A stretch of DNA of 64,000 nucleotides from Haloarcula pellucida (lineage in GTDB: Archaea; Halobacteriota; Halobacteria; Halobacteriales; Haloarculaceae), in the NCBI RefSeq assembly GCF_014647235.1, contig NZ_BMOU01000006.1, positions 269,620 through 333,619 of the forward strand. The letters are read 5' to 3'. The position numbers and the translations under genes were made by a program. Under the pieces are notes generated by a model that saw only the letters and a list, made by a program, of their open reading frames with translations, searched no databases and was not told the DNA's origin. This document shows positions 34,994 to 44,100 of the stretch, piece by piece (within the stretch, counting starts at the first letter, position 1; the number at the start of each line of letters is the position of its first letter).

Positions 34994-37393
34994 TCAGCCG
35001 TCGCCGAGCACCAGTTCGAGCAGTTTCCGCTCGCTGACACGTAGGTGGCGATTCACCGTCGGTTGGGTGATGTCGAGCATCGACGCGACTTCCTCGCCGG
35101 TCGTCTCACGGGGCCAGTCGAAGAAGCCGCTGAGATACGCCGTTTGCAGCACCTCCAGTTGGCGGTCGGTGAGTTTCTCTTCGAGGGCGGCGCGGATACT
35201 GCCGTGGTTCGGCCGGCGCGTCGTCTTCTCGCGTCTGGCGTTCAACGTGACGTCGGCGTACCGACTCTCCAGTTGCTCGACGAACGTCCGCACGTCCACC
35301 TCGGAGGCGAGGTGGACGACGACGTCGACGCGGTCGGACCGGGCTTCGAGGCCACCGAGTCGTGCCCCCTGGTCGGTGACCGCTCGAACGACCGTATCGC
35401 CCTCGACGACCACCTCGTACAGGCCCTCGGAGACCGACGACACCGAGTTGACTCGCCGTATCTCGGCTATCGTCTCCGCGACCGTGGTTTGCTCGACGTC
35501 GGGGACGCTGACGAACAGTCGCGTGGTGTCGGCCTCGCCGGGGACCACGCCTTCGCACGTGATCGGTTGGTCGAGTCGCCGAGCCAACTGCGTGGTGAAC
35601 GGTTTCGGAGCGGGGACCGAGAGGGCGAGTTCGACGACGTCGTCGCCGAGGTGTCGCTGGCGGGACGCTATCTCTCGCATCGCGTTCGCGATACTCTCGC
35701 CGAGTTCGACGAACACTGACTCCAGCATCTCGCCGAAGTGTTCGGTCCGGTCGGCGTAGACGGTCAACACGCCATAGAGGAAATCGTCGTACGCGAGCGG
35801 GACGCTGATTGCCGAGCGGAAGTCACGGGAGATAGCTTCGGTCCGCCAGTGTTCCCGTCGCAGGTCGTCGGTGATACACGGGACGAGCGTCGGCGTCCCC
35901 GTCCGTGCGGTCTGGACGGCGGGCGGTCCGCCGTCGCTGGCGGCCGACTGCGTGACGGCATCGAGATAGCTGGACGACCGACCGGCCCACGCGCGTGGCT
36001 CGACGCCCGCCTCGGTCGACCGGCCGACCCACGCGAACGAGAACCACTGTGACGACGCGAGTTCGTCACAGACGGCCTGCTCGATGGCCTCGCAGGTGTC
36101 GGCCTCGACGAGGGCGCGGTCGACCCGACGGATGATGGCGTTGACCTCCTTCAACTGTCTGAGCTCTTCGTTCTGTTGACGGCGCTCTTCCTCACGCTCT
36201 CGCAGTGCCATCTCGCGGTCGACGCGGGCGAGTGCGGCCTCGGCGCTGCTCGCGAGCAAGTCCACGAGTTCACGCGTCCGTTCGTCGAGTCCGTCGCTGG
36301 GCGTCTGCGCGTAGAACACGCCGTGGTCAGTGAGCGAACGGTAGATAGCGCCCGTCCCCAGCGTCACCCCCTCGTCGTCGACGAAGACGTCCCATACGAG
36401 GCCGCCGTCCGGACCGATAGGGGACAGGTCGGTTTCGTCGACAGTCGCGTCCGGGCCGACGGCGGTCGGCCGGAGGTGGTTCTCGCTCCGGTCGAACAGG
36501 TAGACGGTCGCCCCCGAGAGGTCCAGTACGTCCGCTGCCGTCTCCGTGATGACCGTCGCCACGTCGTCTTTCGTCTCGGCTCGGAGGAGTTGCCGCGTGG
36601 TGTCGTGAAGCGCCGCGAGCATACGAGCGAACTGCTGGCGGTCGGAGACGTCTCTGACGACGCCCACCTGTCGGTAGTGGTCGTCGTCGATGCTGTACGC
36701 CGAGAACCGCGTCTCGACGGGGACGGTCCCAGTATCGGCCGTCTGGAGTTCCGTCGTCATGGTCGCTACGTCCCGGTCGCCGTCTCTGAGCTGTCGACTC
36801 AGCGTCGCCGCCCGGTCGATGGCCGATTCGTCGGCGAGCAACGACGCGTCCGATCCGACCATCGTCTCCCGGTCGTAGCCGGTAATCGACGACATCGCGT
36901 CGTTGACGGTCCGGATAGTGGCGGTATCGTCGAGTGTGTAGACCCCGTCCTCGATGGTCTCGACGATGCGTTCGTACGCTTCGAGCGTTCGCTCGCGGTC
37001 CTGTCGCTCGGTCACGTCGTGGCCGATACCGAGATACACCGTCTCGCCCTCTGACTCGTGGCGCTCGAACGCGAGGTCGACCCAGCGGTCGTCTTCGACT
37101 GTCTGACAGCAGGTCGTGACGTACTCGCCGGTCTGGGCGCAGTTGGCCTCGATGCGGCCGCGGGTCGCCGCCGGGAACAGGTCCGGGAGCGAGCGACTGA
37201 GGACAGTCTCGGCCGGGGTTTCGACGAGCGTATAGAGGTGGTCGTTCGCAGCGAGCACGCGCAGCTCCGTATCGACGACGACGGCTGGTTCGGGGAGCCG
37301 AGTGACGAGCGAATCGAGAAACGCGCGCGGTGTCTGTGACGTCTGGGCCGCGGTGGCCCTGTCTCCCGATGAATCGCTGACCGACTTTTCCAT
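34994..37393 (-). CDS. PAS-GAF-Bat-HTH_10 sensor regulator
   Basis: This 799-residue protein has two PAS domains (about 25-130 and 140-255). Two GAF domains follow (about 265-400 and 420-570) with a coiled-coil-like helix between them, then a Bat-type region (about 580-725). It ends with HTH_10 (LTDRQLEVLQTAYLSGFFDWPRE; DITQPTVNRHLRVSERKLLE). Bat-family proteins are haloarchaeal transcription factors whose PAS/GAF domains sense redox, light or small ligands; bacterio-opsin activator is the known example. Ligand and targets here are unknown. Confidence 0.88.
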   Translation of the reverse strand: MEKSVSDSSGDRATAAQTSQTPRAFLDSLVTRLPEPAVVVDTELRVLAANDHLYTLVETPAETVLSRSLPDLFPAATRGRIEANCAQTGEYVTTCCQTVEDDRWVDLAFERHESEGETVYLGIGHDVTERQDRERTLEAYERIVETIEDGVYTLDDTATIRTVNDAMSSITGYDRETMVGSDASLLADESAIDRAATLSRQLRDGDRDVATMTTELQTADTGTVPVETRFSAYSIDDDHYRQVGVVRDVSDRQQFARMLAALHDTTRQLLRAETKDDVATVITETAADVLDLSGATVYLFDRSENHLRPTAVGPDATVDETDLSPIGPDGGLVWDVFVDDEGVTLGTGAIYRSLTDHGVFYAQTPSDGLDERTRELVDLLASSAEAALARVDREMALREREEERRQQNEELRQLKEVNAIIRRVDRALVEADTCEAIEQAVCDELASSQWFSFAWVGRSTEAGVEPRAWAGRSSSYLDAVTQSAASDGGPPAVQTARTGTPTLVPCITDDLRREHWRTEAISRDFRSAISVPLAYDDFLYGVLTVYADRTEHFGEMLESVFVELGESIANAMREIASRQRHLGDDVVELALSVPAPKPFTTQLARRLDQPITCEGVVPGEADTTRLFVSVPDVEQTTVAETIAEIRRVNSVSSVSEGLYEVVVEGDTVVRAVTDQGARLGGLEARSDRVDVVVHLASEVDVRTFVEQLESRYADVTLNARREKTTRRPNHGSIRAALEEKLTDRQLEVLQTAYLSGFFDWPRETTGEEVASMLDITQPTVNRHLRVSERKLLELVLGDG

Positions 37394-37496
37394 GCACGGC
37401 CGTCCGTGCCTGTCGTTGGAAAGTGTGATTTCGGGCTCTACGTCAGCTACACCACGATGGTCCTCAGGTAGTTACCAACCCTGACTCTCCCGGCAC

Positions 37497-38153
37497 TCAC
37501 TCCGCGATGCTCACGACGTCGTCTAACCCCCACACCTCGTAGTCGGGCGTCACCGAGAGGTCGGTGTCCACGCGGTGCGGGCGGCGGATGAACGCCGAGT
37601 CGATGCCCGCGGCGTGGGCGGCCCGCACGTCGGACTCGTTGTCACCGACGAACAGCGCCTCCGAGACGCCGAGGTCGGCGAGTGCCCGTTCGACGTAGTA
37701 CGGACGTGGCTTCTTGCGTTCGAGGCTCTGTACCGTCGGGTCGCGTGCGTGGACCGTCTCGAAGTGCGGGGCCAGTCCGAAGTGGTCGAAGGCGAACTCC
37801 ACCGTCGCCGTCTGGTTCGAGGAGACGACGCCCAGCGGCGTGTCGAAGGCGTCGAGTGCGTCGATGTCGTCGTACGGGCGCTTCTCGCCGGCGGTCATCT
37901 CGGCACGCTGGGCCTCGGAGATGGCGCCGTCGCGTGCCGCCCAGAACGCCTCGGGGTCGAGGTCGTACTCCGCACAGACCGCTTCCAGTCGGTCCACCGT
38001 CACGCCGATGCTCATCGCCTCGACGTGGTCCGGGTGCGGGTTGGTGACCCCGACGCGCGCGAACGCCTCGCGCGTCCCGTCGCGGTGAGCGTCCATGCTG
38101 GTCAGCGTCAGCAGGACGCCGTCGTTGTCGAAGATGACTGCCTCGTAGCCCAT
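37497..38153 (-). CDS. HAD-superfamily hydrolase (phosphoglycolate phosphatase-like)
   Basis: This 218-residue protein has HAD motif I (VIFDNDGVLL), motif II (LGVVSSNQTATVE) and motif IV (ALFVGDNESDVRAAHAAG). The cap between motifs I and II is helical (C1 type), as in phosphoglycolate phosphatases and beta-phosphoglucomutases. The substrate is unknown. ATG 38153 is chosen because it places motif I at residue 6, whereas an upstream in-frame start adds thirteen basic residues. Confidence 0.8.
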   Translation of the reverse strand: MGYEAVIFDNDGVLLTLTSMDAHRDGTREAFARVGVTNPHPDHVEAMSIGVTVDRLEAVCAEYDLDPEAFWAARDGAISEAQRAEMTAGEKRPYDDIDALDAFDTPLGVVSSNQTATVEFAFDHFGLAPHFETVHARDPTVQSLERKKPRPYYVERALADLGVSEALFVGDNESDVRAAHAAGIDSAFIRRPHRVDTDLSVTPDYEVWGLDDVVSIAE

Positions 38154-38192
38154 ACCCGAGCGAAAGCGCTCGCTCGCCGAGTACCTTTCCAC

Positions 38193-38642
38193 TCAGCGAC
38201 CGAACTCGTCCCCGGTGTCGAACTCCTCGGGTGAGCGACCGGCGGCGTCGACCACCTCGTCGGAGACGACCAGCGGACAGTCCACGCGCAACGAGATTGC
38301 GATGCCGTCGGAGGGTCGCGCGTCGAACACCATCTCTTTGCGGCGGTCGTCGAGGTACTGCTCGGTGTCTATCTTCGCGTAGAAGGTGCCGTCGGTAAGG
38401 TCGTCGATACGGACACGGTCGATGGCGCTGCCGAACTCCGCGACCATCTCGACCAGCAAGTCGTGGGTGAGCGGTCGCTCGAACGGTTCCCCGTCGATGG
38501 CCAGTTGCATCGACTGGGCCTGATCGGAACTGACGAAAATCGGGACGATCTCCCCGCGGGCGCGGAGCAACACGACCGGCGTTCCCGCCCCCTCTTCGCT
38601 GACGCCGACACCGACCCCTTCGACCGTGGCCTCGTGTTCCAT
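38193..38642 (-). CDS. bifunctional nuclease domain protein (DUF151)
   Basis: This 149-residue protein matches the DUF151/BFN domain: VVLLRARGEIVPIFVSSDQAQS, PLTHDLLVEMVAEFGS, FYAKID and RPSDGIAISLRVDCPL. Plant BFN1-type members were reported to have RNase and DNase activity; activity in haloarchaea is untested. A minus-strand TTTTCA lies about 27 bp before its start, divergent to the next promoter. Confidence 0.82.
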   Translation of the reverse strand: MEHEATVEGVGVGVSEEGAGTPVVLLRARGEIVPIFVSSDQAQSMQLAIDGEPFERPLTHDLLVEMVAEFGSAIDRVRIDDLTDGTFYAKIDTEQYLDDRRKEMVFDARPSDGIAISLRVDCPLVVSDEVVDAAGRSPEEFDTGDEFGR

Positions 38643-38665
38643 ACGGTACAGTTTGGCGGGTAGGT

Positions 38666-38695
38666 ATGAAAAGCTAGCCCGCGGTCGGTTTTACG
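38666..38695. promoter_or_regulatory. divergent TATA-like boxes
   Basis: TTTTCAT on the minus strand (about 38666-38672) is about 27 bp before the DUF151 start at 38642. GGTTTTACG on the plus strand (38687-38695) is about 28 bp before the GTG at 38719. Both fit leaderless transcripts and support the chosen starts. Confidence 0.45.
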
Positions 38696-38718
38696 GGGGG
38701 CGGGCCCCAACGACGTCC

Positions 38719-39006
38719 GTGGCCGAGGACACCTACCGTGTCGTCGTGAAGCCGTCCGCACGTCGGGTGAGCGCCCGCGCCGGTCGCTGGGTCAACCGTG
38801 AGGGACCAGTCCGGACCTTCGACTCGAAGCCGCTGGCCCGCGAGTGGGCACGGGCCTGTCGGGGCGCGACGGCCGCCGTGTGGCTACAGGACGCCCCGCC
38901 GTGGGCGGCCGACGACGCCGACGGCTACCTCGTCGGCCGGACCCGCACCGTCGCGCGCGCCGACACGCCGGGCCGCCAGCACACGCTACCGGAGACAGAG
39001 GAGTGA
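38719..39006 (+). CDS. small protein, weakly DUF2188-like
   Basis: This 95-residue protein reads RVVVKPSARRVSARAGRWVNREGP, then a motif FDSKPLAREWARAC, then AVWLQDAPPWAADD. That order (strand, basic loop, helix with REWA) resembles small DUF2188-type proteins, but I am not certain. The GTG start at 38719 is supported by a TATA box about 28 bp upstream. No function can be given. Confidence 0.55.
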   Translation: MAEDTYRVVVKPSARRVSARAGRWVNREGPVRTFDSKPLAREWARACRGATAAVWLQDAPPWAADDADGYLVGRTRTVARADTPGRQHTLPETEE

Positions 39007-39020
39007 CGCCACCCGCTAAT

Positions 39021-39045
39021 CCCGTTTAATCCGGATTAAAACGGG
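39021..39045. repeat. palindrome TTTAATCCGGATTAAA with CCCG/CGGG extension
   Basis: The perfect 16-bp palindrome at 39025-39040 is extended by CCCG on the left (39021-39024) and CGGG on the right (39042-39045), with one extra base. It lies between the stop at 39006 and the secreted-protein gene at 39147. AT-rich runs (CTAAAACGGACTAAATC; TTTATC at ~39077) follow, so it may be an operator before that promoter or a terminator. The AATCCGGATT core also occurs at 22180. Confidence 0.45.
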
Positions 39046-39146
39046 ACGTAGAACGGCTAAAACGGACTAAATCGAGTTTATCCGGGTTCTCTGCTTTCCC
39101 CCTTCAAGTACAGTCGGTCCACAGGGTCGGGTGGAGTCAACGAACG

Positions 39147-39617
39147 ATGAAACTCACAACGATTGCCGGCGCGCTGCTGGCCGTCCTCGTCGTCACGGGG
39201 TCGGCGGCGGCGCTGCCCGCGGCGGCAGGCGCACAGGCTTCGGACAACGCGGACGGCGCACAGGCAGACGAGTACGCGAACGAGAACGCCACGGACGCCG
39301 ACGACCACGCTGCCGACAGCGAGGCGATGGCCGAGTCGAACGAGTCCGACTCTGACGCCGAGGCAGCGAACGCCAGCGCCGAGCGTCAGGGCCCGCCCGC
39401 TGACGTCGGCCCGGACGGCGAACGCGGCCCGCCCGCGGACCTCCCCGAACAGGTCCCCGACTTCGTCAGCGAGATTCACTCGCTGGTCCAGCAGCACATC
39501 GCTGGCGACCTCGACGGTGACCTCGGTTCGCAGGTCAGCGACGTGACCCCCGACGACGGGGACGACAGCGACGAGGAGACGACCGAGACCGAGACGAGCA
39601 CCGACAGCGAGCAGTAA
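39147..39617 (+). CDS. secreted acidic low-complexity protein
   Basis: This 156-residue protein starts with a Sec signal (MKLTTIAGALLAVLVVTGSAAALPAAAGAQA). The mature part is very rich in Ala, Asp, Glu and Ser, has potential N-glycosylation sites (ENATD; SNESD; NASAE) and a short hydrophobic helix (VPDFVSEIHSLVQQHI). It ends in a Thr/Glu tail. No domain is recognised. It could be an exported spacer or surface protein. Confidence 0.6.
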   Translation: MKLTTIAGALLAVLVVTGSAAALPAAAGAQASDNADGAQADEYANENATDADDHAADSEAMAESNESDSDAEAANASAERQGPPADVGPDGERGPPADLPEQVPDFVSEIHSLVQQHIAGDLDGDLGSQVSDVTPDDGDDSDEETTETETSTDSEQ

Positions 39618-39704
39618 CCCGGCTGATTCTTCGCCCGTTCCGCTCACGCGACCCACGTAGCGACCAAGCGCGGTGTTTTTGCTCGTCCGTCACTCAGTGC
39701 CGGT

Positions 39705-39989
39705 ATGGACGACTCCGTCCACGCGGAGACGGCCGAACGGACCACAGAGGACCTGCTATCGGCCGACGATGACGACAAAAGCGGGGGTTCAGAGACGGGC
39801 GGCGTCGACCGCTGGCAGGCCACGAAGTACGTCGCCCCGTTCGTGGCTATCGGTCTGTTCGACCTCGTGTTGTTGCTCGGATGGGGACTGGACCCGCTGT
39901 GGGGCTTTATGATTCTGCCCCCCATCCTGTTCGTCAGCGTCCTCGGGTGGATCGCGTTCCGGACCGGGTTCGCGAGCGACCGGACCTGA
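39705..39989 (+). CDS. small two-helix membrane protein
   Basis: This 94-residue protein has a charged N-terminal half (EDLLSADDDDKSGG) and two membrane helices (YVAPFVAIGLFDLVLLLGWG and FMILPPILFVSVLGWIAF). No family is recognised. It converges on the DUF3194-pfdB pair, with hairpins between. Confidence 0.6.
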   Translation: MDDSVHAETAERTTEDLLSADDDDKSGGSETGGVDRWQATKYVAPFVAIGLFDLVLLLGWGLDPLWGFMILPPILFVSVLGWIAFRTGFASDRT

Positions 39990-40074
39990 CGGACGAGCGC
40001 ACGCTGTGGCATCTTGTTCTCATCGCCCCGGTTACGTTCTCGGTACTGGTCGCTATCGTGAGTCGATGAGACGT

Positions 40075-40128
40075 GTCAGTGTCGCCACTGACCGAGTGAG
40101 TGTCGCCACACACCGAATCGGTGTGTGG
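40075..40128. terminator. tandem hairpins between convergent genes
   Basis: GTCAGTG-TCGC-CACTGAC (40075-40092) and CCACACACCG-AAT-CGGTGTGTGG (40106-40128) are two perfect stems. They share the direct repeat AGTGTCGCCAC (40078-40088 and 40099-40109). They lie between the convergent 39705 and 40140 genes, so they may act as a two-way terminator. No T-run follows, so this is a structural suggestion only. Confidence 0.35.
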
Positions 40129-40139
40129 GAGACGACCTG

Positions 40140-40385
40140 TCAGTTCTCGTCGTCGGCGAACAGGTCGTCGACGGCCGATCGAGCGGCCAGCGCGGCGTCG
40201 TCGGCGACCCGTTTCTCGTCGGCGCGACTCTCCGGTGCGTTGACGTAGACGTCGACTTCGAGTACGTCGTCCTCGAAGGTGACGGTCACGTCGACGTCCT
40301 CGACATCGCTCGCGTCGAACCGCGAAAAGACGACGTTTTCGGCCGCGTCAGCGGCCACCTCGACGACCTCGTCGTCGGTCGGCAT
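40140..40385 (-). CDS. DUF3194 family protein
   Basis: This 81-residue protein matches DUF3194, a small archaeal family typically found next to prefoldin beta. It is acidic, with a strand-rich centre (VTVTFEDDVLEVDVYVNAP). It is 3 bp downstream of pfdB on the same strand, an operon. Function unknown, possibly linked to protein folding through its partner. Confidence 0.8.
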   Translation of the reverse strand: MPTDDEVVEVAADAAENVVFSRFDASDVEDVDVTVTFEDDVLEVDVYVNAPESRADEKRVADDAALAARSAVDDLFADDEN

Positions 40386-40388
40386 GAC

Positions 40389-40763
40389 TTACGCGCCAGC
40401 GCCGGGGCCGCCGGCCGGCCCGCCGCCGAGCATCTGCTGGAGTTCGCCCTGCAGGTCCTCGAACTGCTCTTGGACGCGCTCTTCCTGCTTTTCGAGGGTC
40501 TCGACGCGGACTTCGAGGCTGGAGACCTTCTCTTCGAGGTCGTCCTGTGCTTCGTCGAAGCCTGTCTTCACGAGAAGTTCGCCGACTTCGCGGTACATCG
40601 TCGTGTCCTCGTCGACGTCTTCGAGTTCGTCCAGCGCGGTGCGGGACTCCTGAAGGTTCGTCTCGGCTTGCTGTTTCTGGGCAGCGACCTGCTGTGCGGT
40701 CTCCTGCAGATCCTGCAGTTCCTCGAGCTTCTCCTGTGCTTCAGGCGGAAGATTACCCTGCAT
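40389..40763 (-). CDS. pfdB: prefoldin beta subunit
   Basis: This 124-residue protein has the prefoldin beta pattern: two long helices forming a coiled coil ([19 protein letters not shown] and [19 protein letters not shown]) with a short beta hairpin between, and a Gly/Pro tail. Prefoldin is a jellyfish-shaped chaperone that passes unfolded proteins to the thermosome. The ATG at 40763 is chosen because a TTTAAC box is about 27 bp upstream. Upstream in-frame extension is rejected. Confidence 0.9.
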   Translation of the reverse strand: MQGNLPPEAQEKLEELQDLQETAQQVAAQKQQAETNLQESRTALDELEDVDEDTTMYREVGELLVKTGFDEAQDDLEEKVSSLEVRVETLEKQEERVQEQFEDLQGELQQMLGGGPAGGPGAGA

Positions 40764-40786
40764 ACTCCGAGGGTCGGGGCCCGGAG

Positions 40787-40794
40787 TGTTAAAC
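40787..40794 (-). promoter_or_regulatory. TATA box of pfdB
   Basis: GTTTAACA on the minus strand, 24-31 bp before the ATG at 40763, marks a leaderless promoter. It shows pfdB has its own promoter next to the provirus edge and does not rely on genes that may have been separated by insertion. Confidence 0.5.
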
Positions 40795-40869
40795 CCACGC
40801 ATCTTGCCTCGATTCTGAGGCACAAGCGAACCGCGAGAATCGCCAGACGAGACCGGATCGGGCCCTGTC

Positions 40870-41142
40870 ATGCGACAATACACCCCATATCGCTGTATCG
40901 TTTGCGGTTACAAGGGGGTGTTCGGCGTGAGCCACCGCGCGTACGAGGGCGATCCACTCGACGGGACCTACCAGCACATCTCCGAGAGCCCTGTCTGGGG
41001 GCCCGACGGCGAGACCGTCGACGCGACACCCGACCCCGACGGTGAGGAAACCGTCGAGAACGTCCCAGTCCCCGAAGCCGACGTCGAGCGGCCAGACGCC
41101 GACGGGCAGACAACACTCGACGACTGGGGGTGGTCGGCGTGA
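40870..41142 (+). CDS. small viral protein with CxxC knuckle
   Basis: This 90-residue protein starts [27 protein letters not shown], a single C-x-x-C knuckle, and has an acidic second half ending [10 protein letters not shown]. Only one cysteine pair is present, so zinc binding would need a dimer or partner. Its stop overlaps the PrimPol-helicase start (GTGA). No family is recognised. It is the first gene of the provirus part seen here. Confidence 0.6.
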   Translation: MRQYTPYRCIVCGYKGVFGVSHRAYEGDPLDGTYQHISESPVWGPDGETVDATPDPDGEETVENVPVPEADVERPDADGQTTLDDWGWSA

Positions 41143-44100
41143 CGGACCTCTCACTACAGGAGCGTGTCGAACGCTATCGTGAAGGCCATCCCGACGCCGG
41201 GGTACCGGCGATTGCCGGCGCGCTAGGGGAGTCCCCGGCGGCCGTCGCGGACGCCCTCAACGACCCCACTCCAGATGATTCGTGTGACGAGACTCGGCCT
41301 TCATCACAGCCGCAGCGAGACCCCAAATGGGGGCGGTGGGCTGGTGCCGACTGGACCGATCCCGACATCGACGTCTACCCACCAGGGTTGCTTGACCGCG
41401 AGCAGTGGATGGGTCACCAGGAGAAGAAGCCGTTCGCGCCGTGGGCCGACCGTGACCACTCCGAGGCCGACGCCGACGAGGACGCCCGCTACAAGTGGGG
41501 ACTCGCCGAGAACTATCTCGACGGCGAGGGCATCGCAATGGCCGAGGTCGACCCACGTCTCGACGGCCGGGCGTTCCTGCAGCAGCCCGATGACCCCTTC
41601 GCCTACGTCGACGGCGACGACGTCCGCGATCCCGAGACCGGCGACGTCCACCCGGCGTTCGTCGCCATCCTCGAACACCTCGGACTGACTTACGCCGATG
41701 TCTCCCAGTCTGGAACCGGCGCACACGCCATCTACCGCGGTGACCTGCCCGGGGGCGTGAAACAAGCCTCGTGGCAACTCGACGAGGACCCGTGGGGGAG
41801 CAACGACGATCTCCCTAGCATCGAAATCTACCCCGGCAAGCGCGTGTGCGTGATGACTGGCGACCATGTCCAGGGCACGCCGACCGATGTCCGGGAGTGG
41901 GACGACGACGTCCTCGATGTCCTCCTAGAAGCCAACGACGAGGTCGCGTCCAGCCAGCGCGACCGTGTCGAGGACGTCGACGCTGCTCGCGAAGAGTTCG
42001 ACAGTTCGGACTACGAGCCCGAGGCGACGTCGGCCGACGAAACCACGACCGATATCCGGGACATCTTCGCCGCGCTGGACCACCTCGACGCCCAGCGCGT
42101 CGCCGAGCGCACTATCGTCCACCGCTGGAACGACAGCGCCTCGACGAGCGATGGGTACCGAGCGTTCGCCCCGACGTGGGGGCCATCGTCGAACGGGACG
42201 GCGAACATCGTCAACGACCGTATCTGGCAGGATACCGGCGACCGTGGCGGGTACGGTGGCCCAGTCGTTATGGCGCTCATCGACGCCGGCGAGCTTCGTC
42301 CCGAGCAGGCCGCCGGTGGCGTCACCGGTGCCGACTGGTGGACTGGCGTCGAGCACCTTCGCGACCTCGGCTTCAGTATTCCCGAACTGGAGGACGTCGA
42401 CGACGAGGACCAGACCGACAGCGCCGACCACCCGCTCCTCGAGGACGCGTTCGACCAGGACGCGGGCGTCGACGGCGAGCCGACGAGTACCCTTCCACTC
42501 GGGCAGCTTGAAGCCCTGCCCCAGCAGGACCGGAAACGCGTCGCGAAGAAACGGGGACTGGACTGGCCGTCGACGGGTGAAGCTCGCGACGAACTCCTCG
42601 CGACGATCAAACAGGCGATGCGTCACGAGGACGAGACCGTCGTCGACGCGCCGACGTCGCTCGGGAAGTCCTACACCGTCGCGACGACGCGATGGGACGC
42701 CTTCGACGACGTCACCGGCGGGCAGCCGGTCGTCCACCTATCGGCCACCCGTGACGCTCGCGACGAGGCGGCCGCCGCTGCGGCCGACGCTGGCGGCGAG
42801 CACTTCGTCCTGCAGAGTCGGCACGAGGCCTGTCCCGTCGCTGCGGGTGACCACGATCCTCGCGAAGCCCGCGAGGCCGATGCTGACCGACAGGTCATCA
42901 CTATCGATGGCGAGCCCGCCAGCCAGTGGCTCGACCGACAGTGCGAGGGGAAGGGGCTCCCATTCTCGGCAGCCCACCAGTATCTCGCCGAGCACAACGA
43001 CCAGTCGACCACACTGCCGTGTTGTCGTGGGTCGAAAACCACCTACGACGAGGAGGAGGGCGACTTCGACGAGGGCGACTCGCCGCAGTGCCCGGCCATC
43101 GAGCAGTGGGAGACGCTTCGGGAGGGTGAGTGGCCGCTCGTCATCGCGACCCACAACTTCGCGCACGTCCCCGGACTCCGACAGTCGGCGAACATCGTCG
43201 TCGACGAAGAACCGGACTTCACGCAGGACCTCTCGAAGGAGCGCATCGAGCGCGCCATCACCGCGTACCTACAGGCCGCTGACGCGCCGGTATCGACGTG
43301 GGAGTCGTTCATCTCGCTGGTCGAGCACGACGGCTGGGGCGGCGATGCTGGCAAGGAGCGCGACCAACTGCAGGGCTGTCTCGACTACGAACCCGACCGC
43401 GAGTGGTACATCAGCAATCCCGATGCCCACACGTTGGCGCCAGCGCTCGCGAGGGCCATCTTCCACGCCGAGGACCGCGGCAACGGACGTCGGGTGGGGA
43501 AGACCCCACACCAGCCACCACGGCTCGACGCCAACGCCGGCGACGACGACGGCTGGAACCGTGTCTGGGTGACCGTCGCGATGGACGAGGACAACGACGT
43601 CCGAACAGTCCGGACGGCGCCGGACCTCTCACAGGCCCGCAGCGTGATCGGGCTGGACGCCCACCCTGCCCAGCCGGTGTGGGCCGTCAACACCGTCCCC
43701 CACATCGACACCACCAGCGTCCTCGATCCCGAGGAACGCCGACTGTGGCGTCGGTACGAGCGCGGCCTCCGCGTCGTCCAGGTGGGCGACGCCACCCGTC
43801 CGCTCGCCAGTGGGGAGTACTTCCAGCGCGACCAGGCCGAGACGCTCGTCGAACATCTCCGCGCGGAGTACGGCGACGCGTTCCGGACTGCCATCACGAC
43901 GTCGTCGGTCGAGTCCCAACTGCAGGACATCCTTGACGACGCTGGCGTCGACGACGTCGACGACCGGACCATGCACTACGGCGAGGAGAAATCACGGAAC
44001 GACTTCGCCGACGAAGGTGTCGGCCTCGTCGAGGGCTGCATCGACCCCGGCGACGAGTTCGTCCTGGACCTGCTCGCCGAGCTCGATCTGGATGCAGCGC

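Noticed and set aside
39078..39656. Minus-strand open frame over the secreted acidic protein
   Set aside because: The plus-strand frame has a clear signal peptide.
40764..40869. Left attachment site of the provirus
   Set aside because: Only a weak inverted CGATTCT/AGAATCG pair is present and there is no second copy in the window to compare with.
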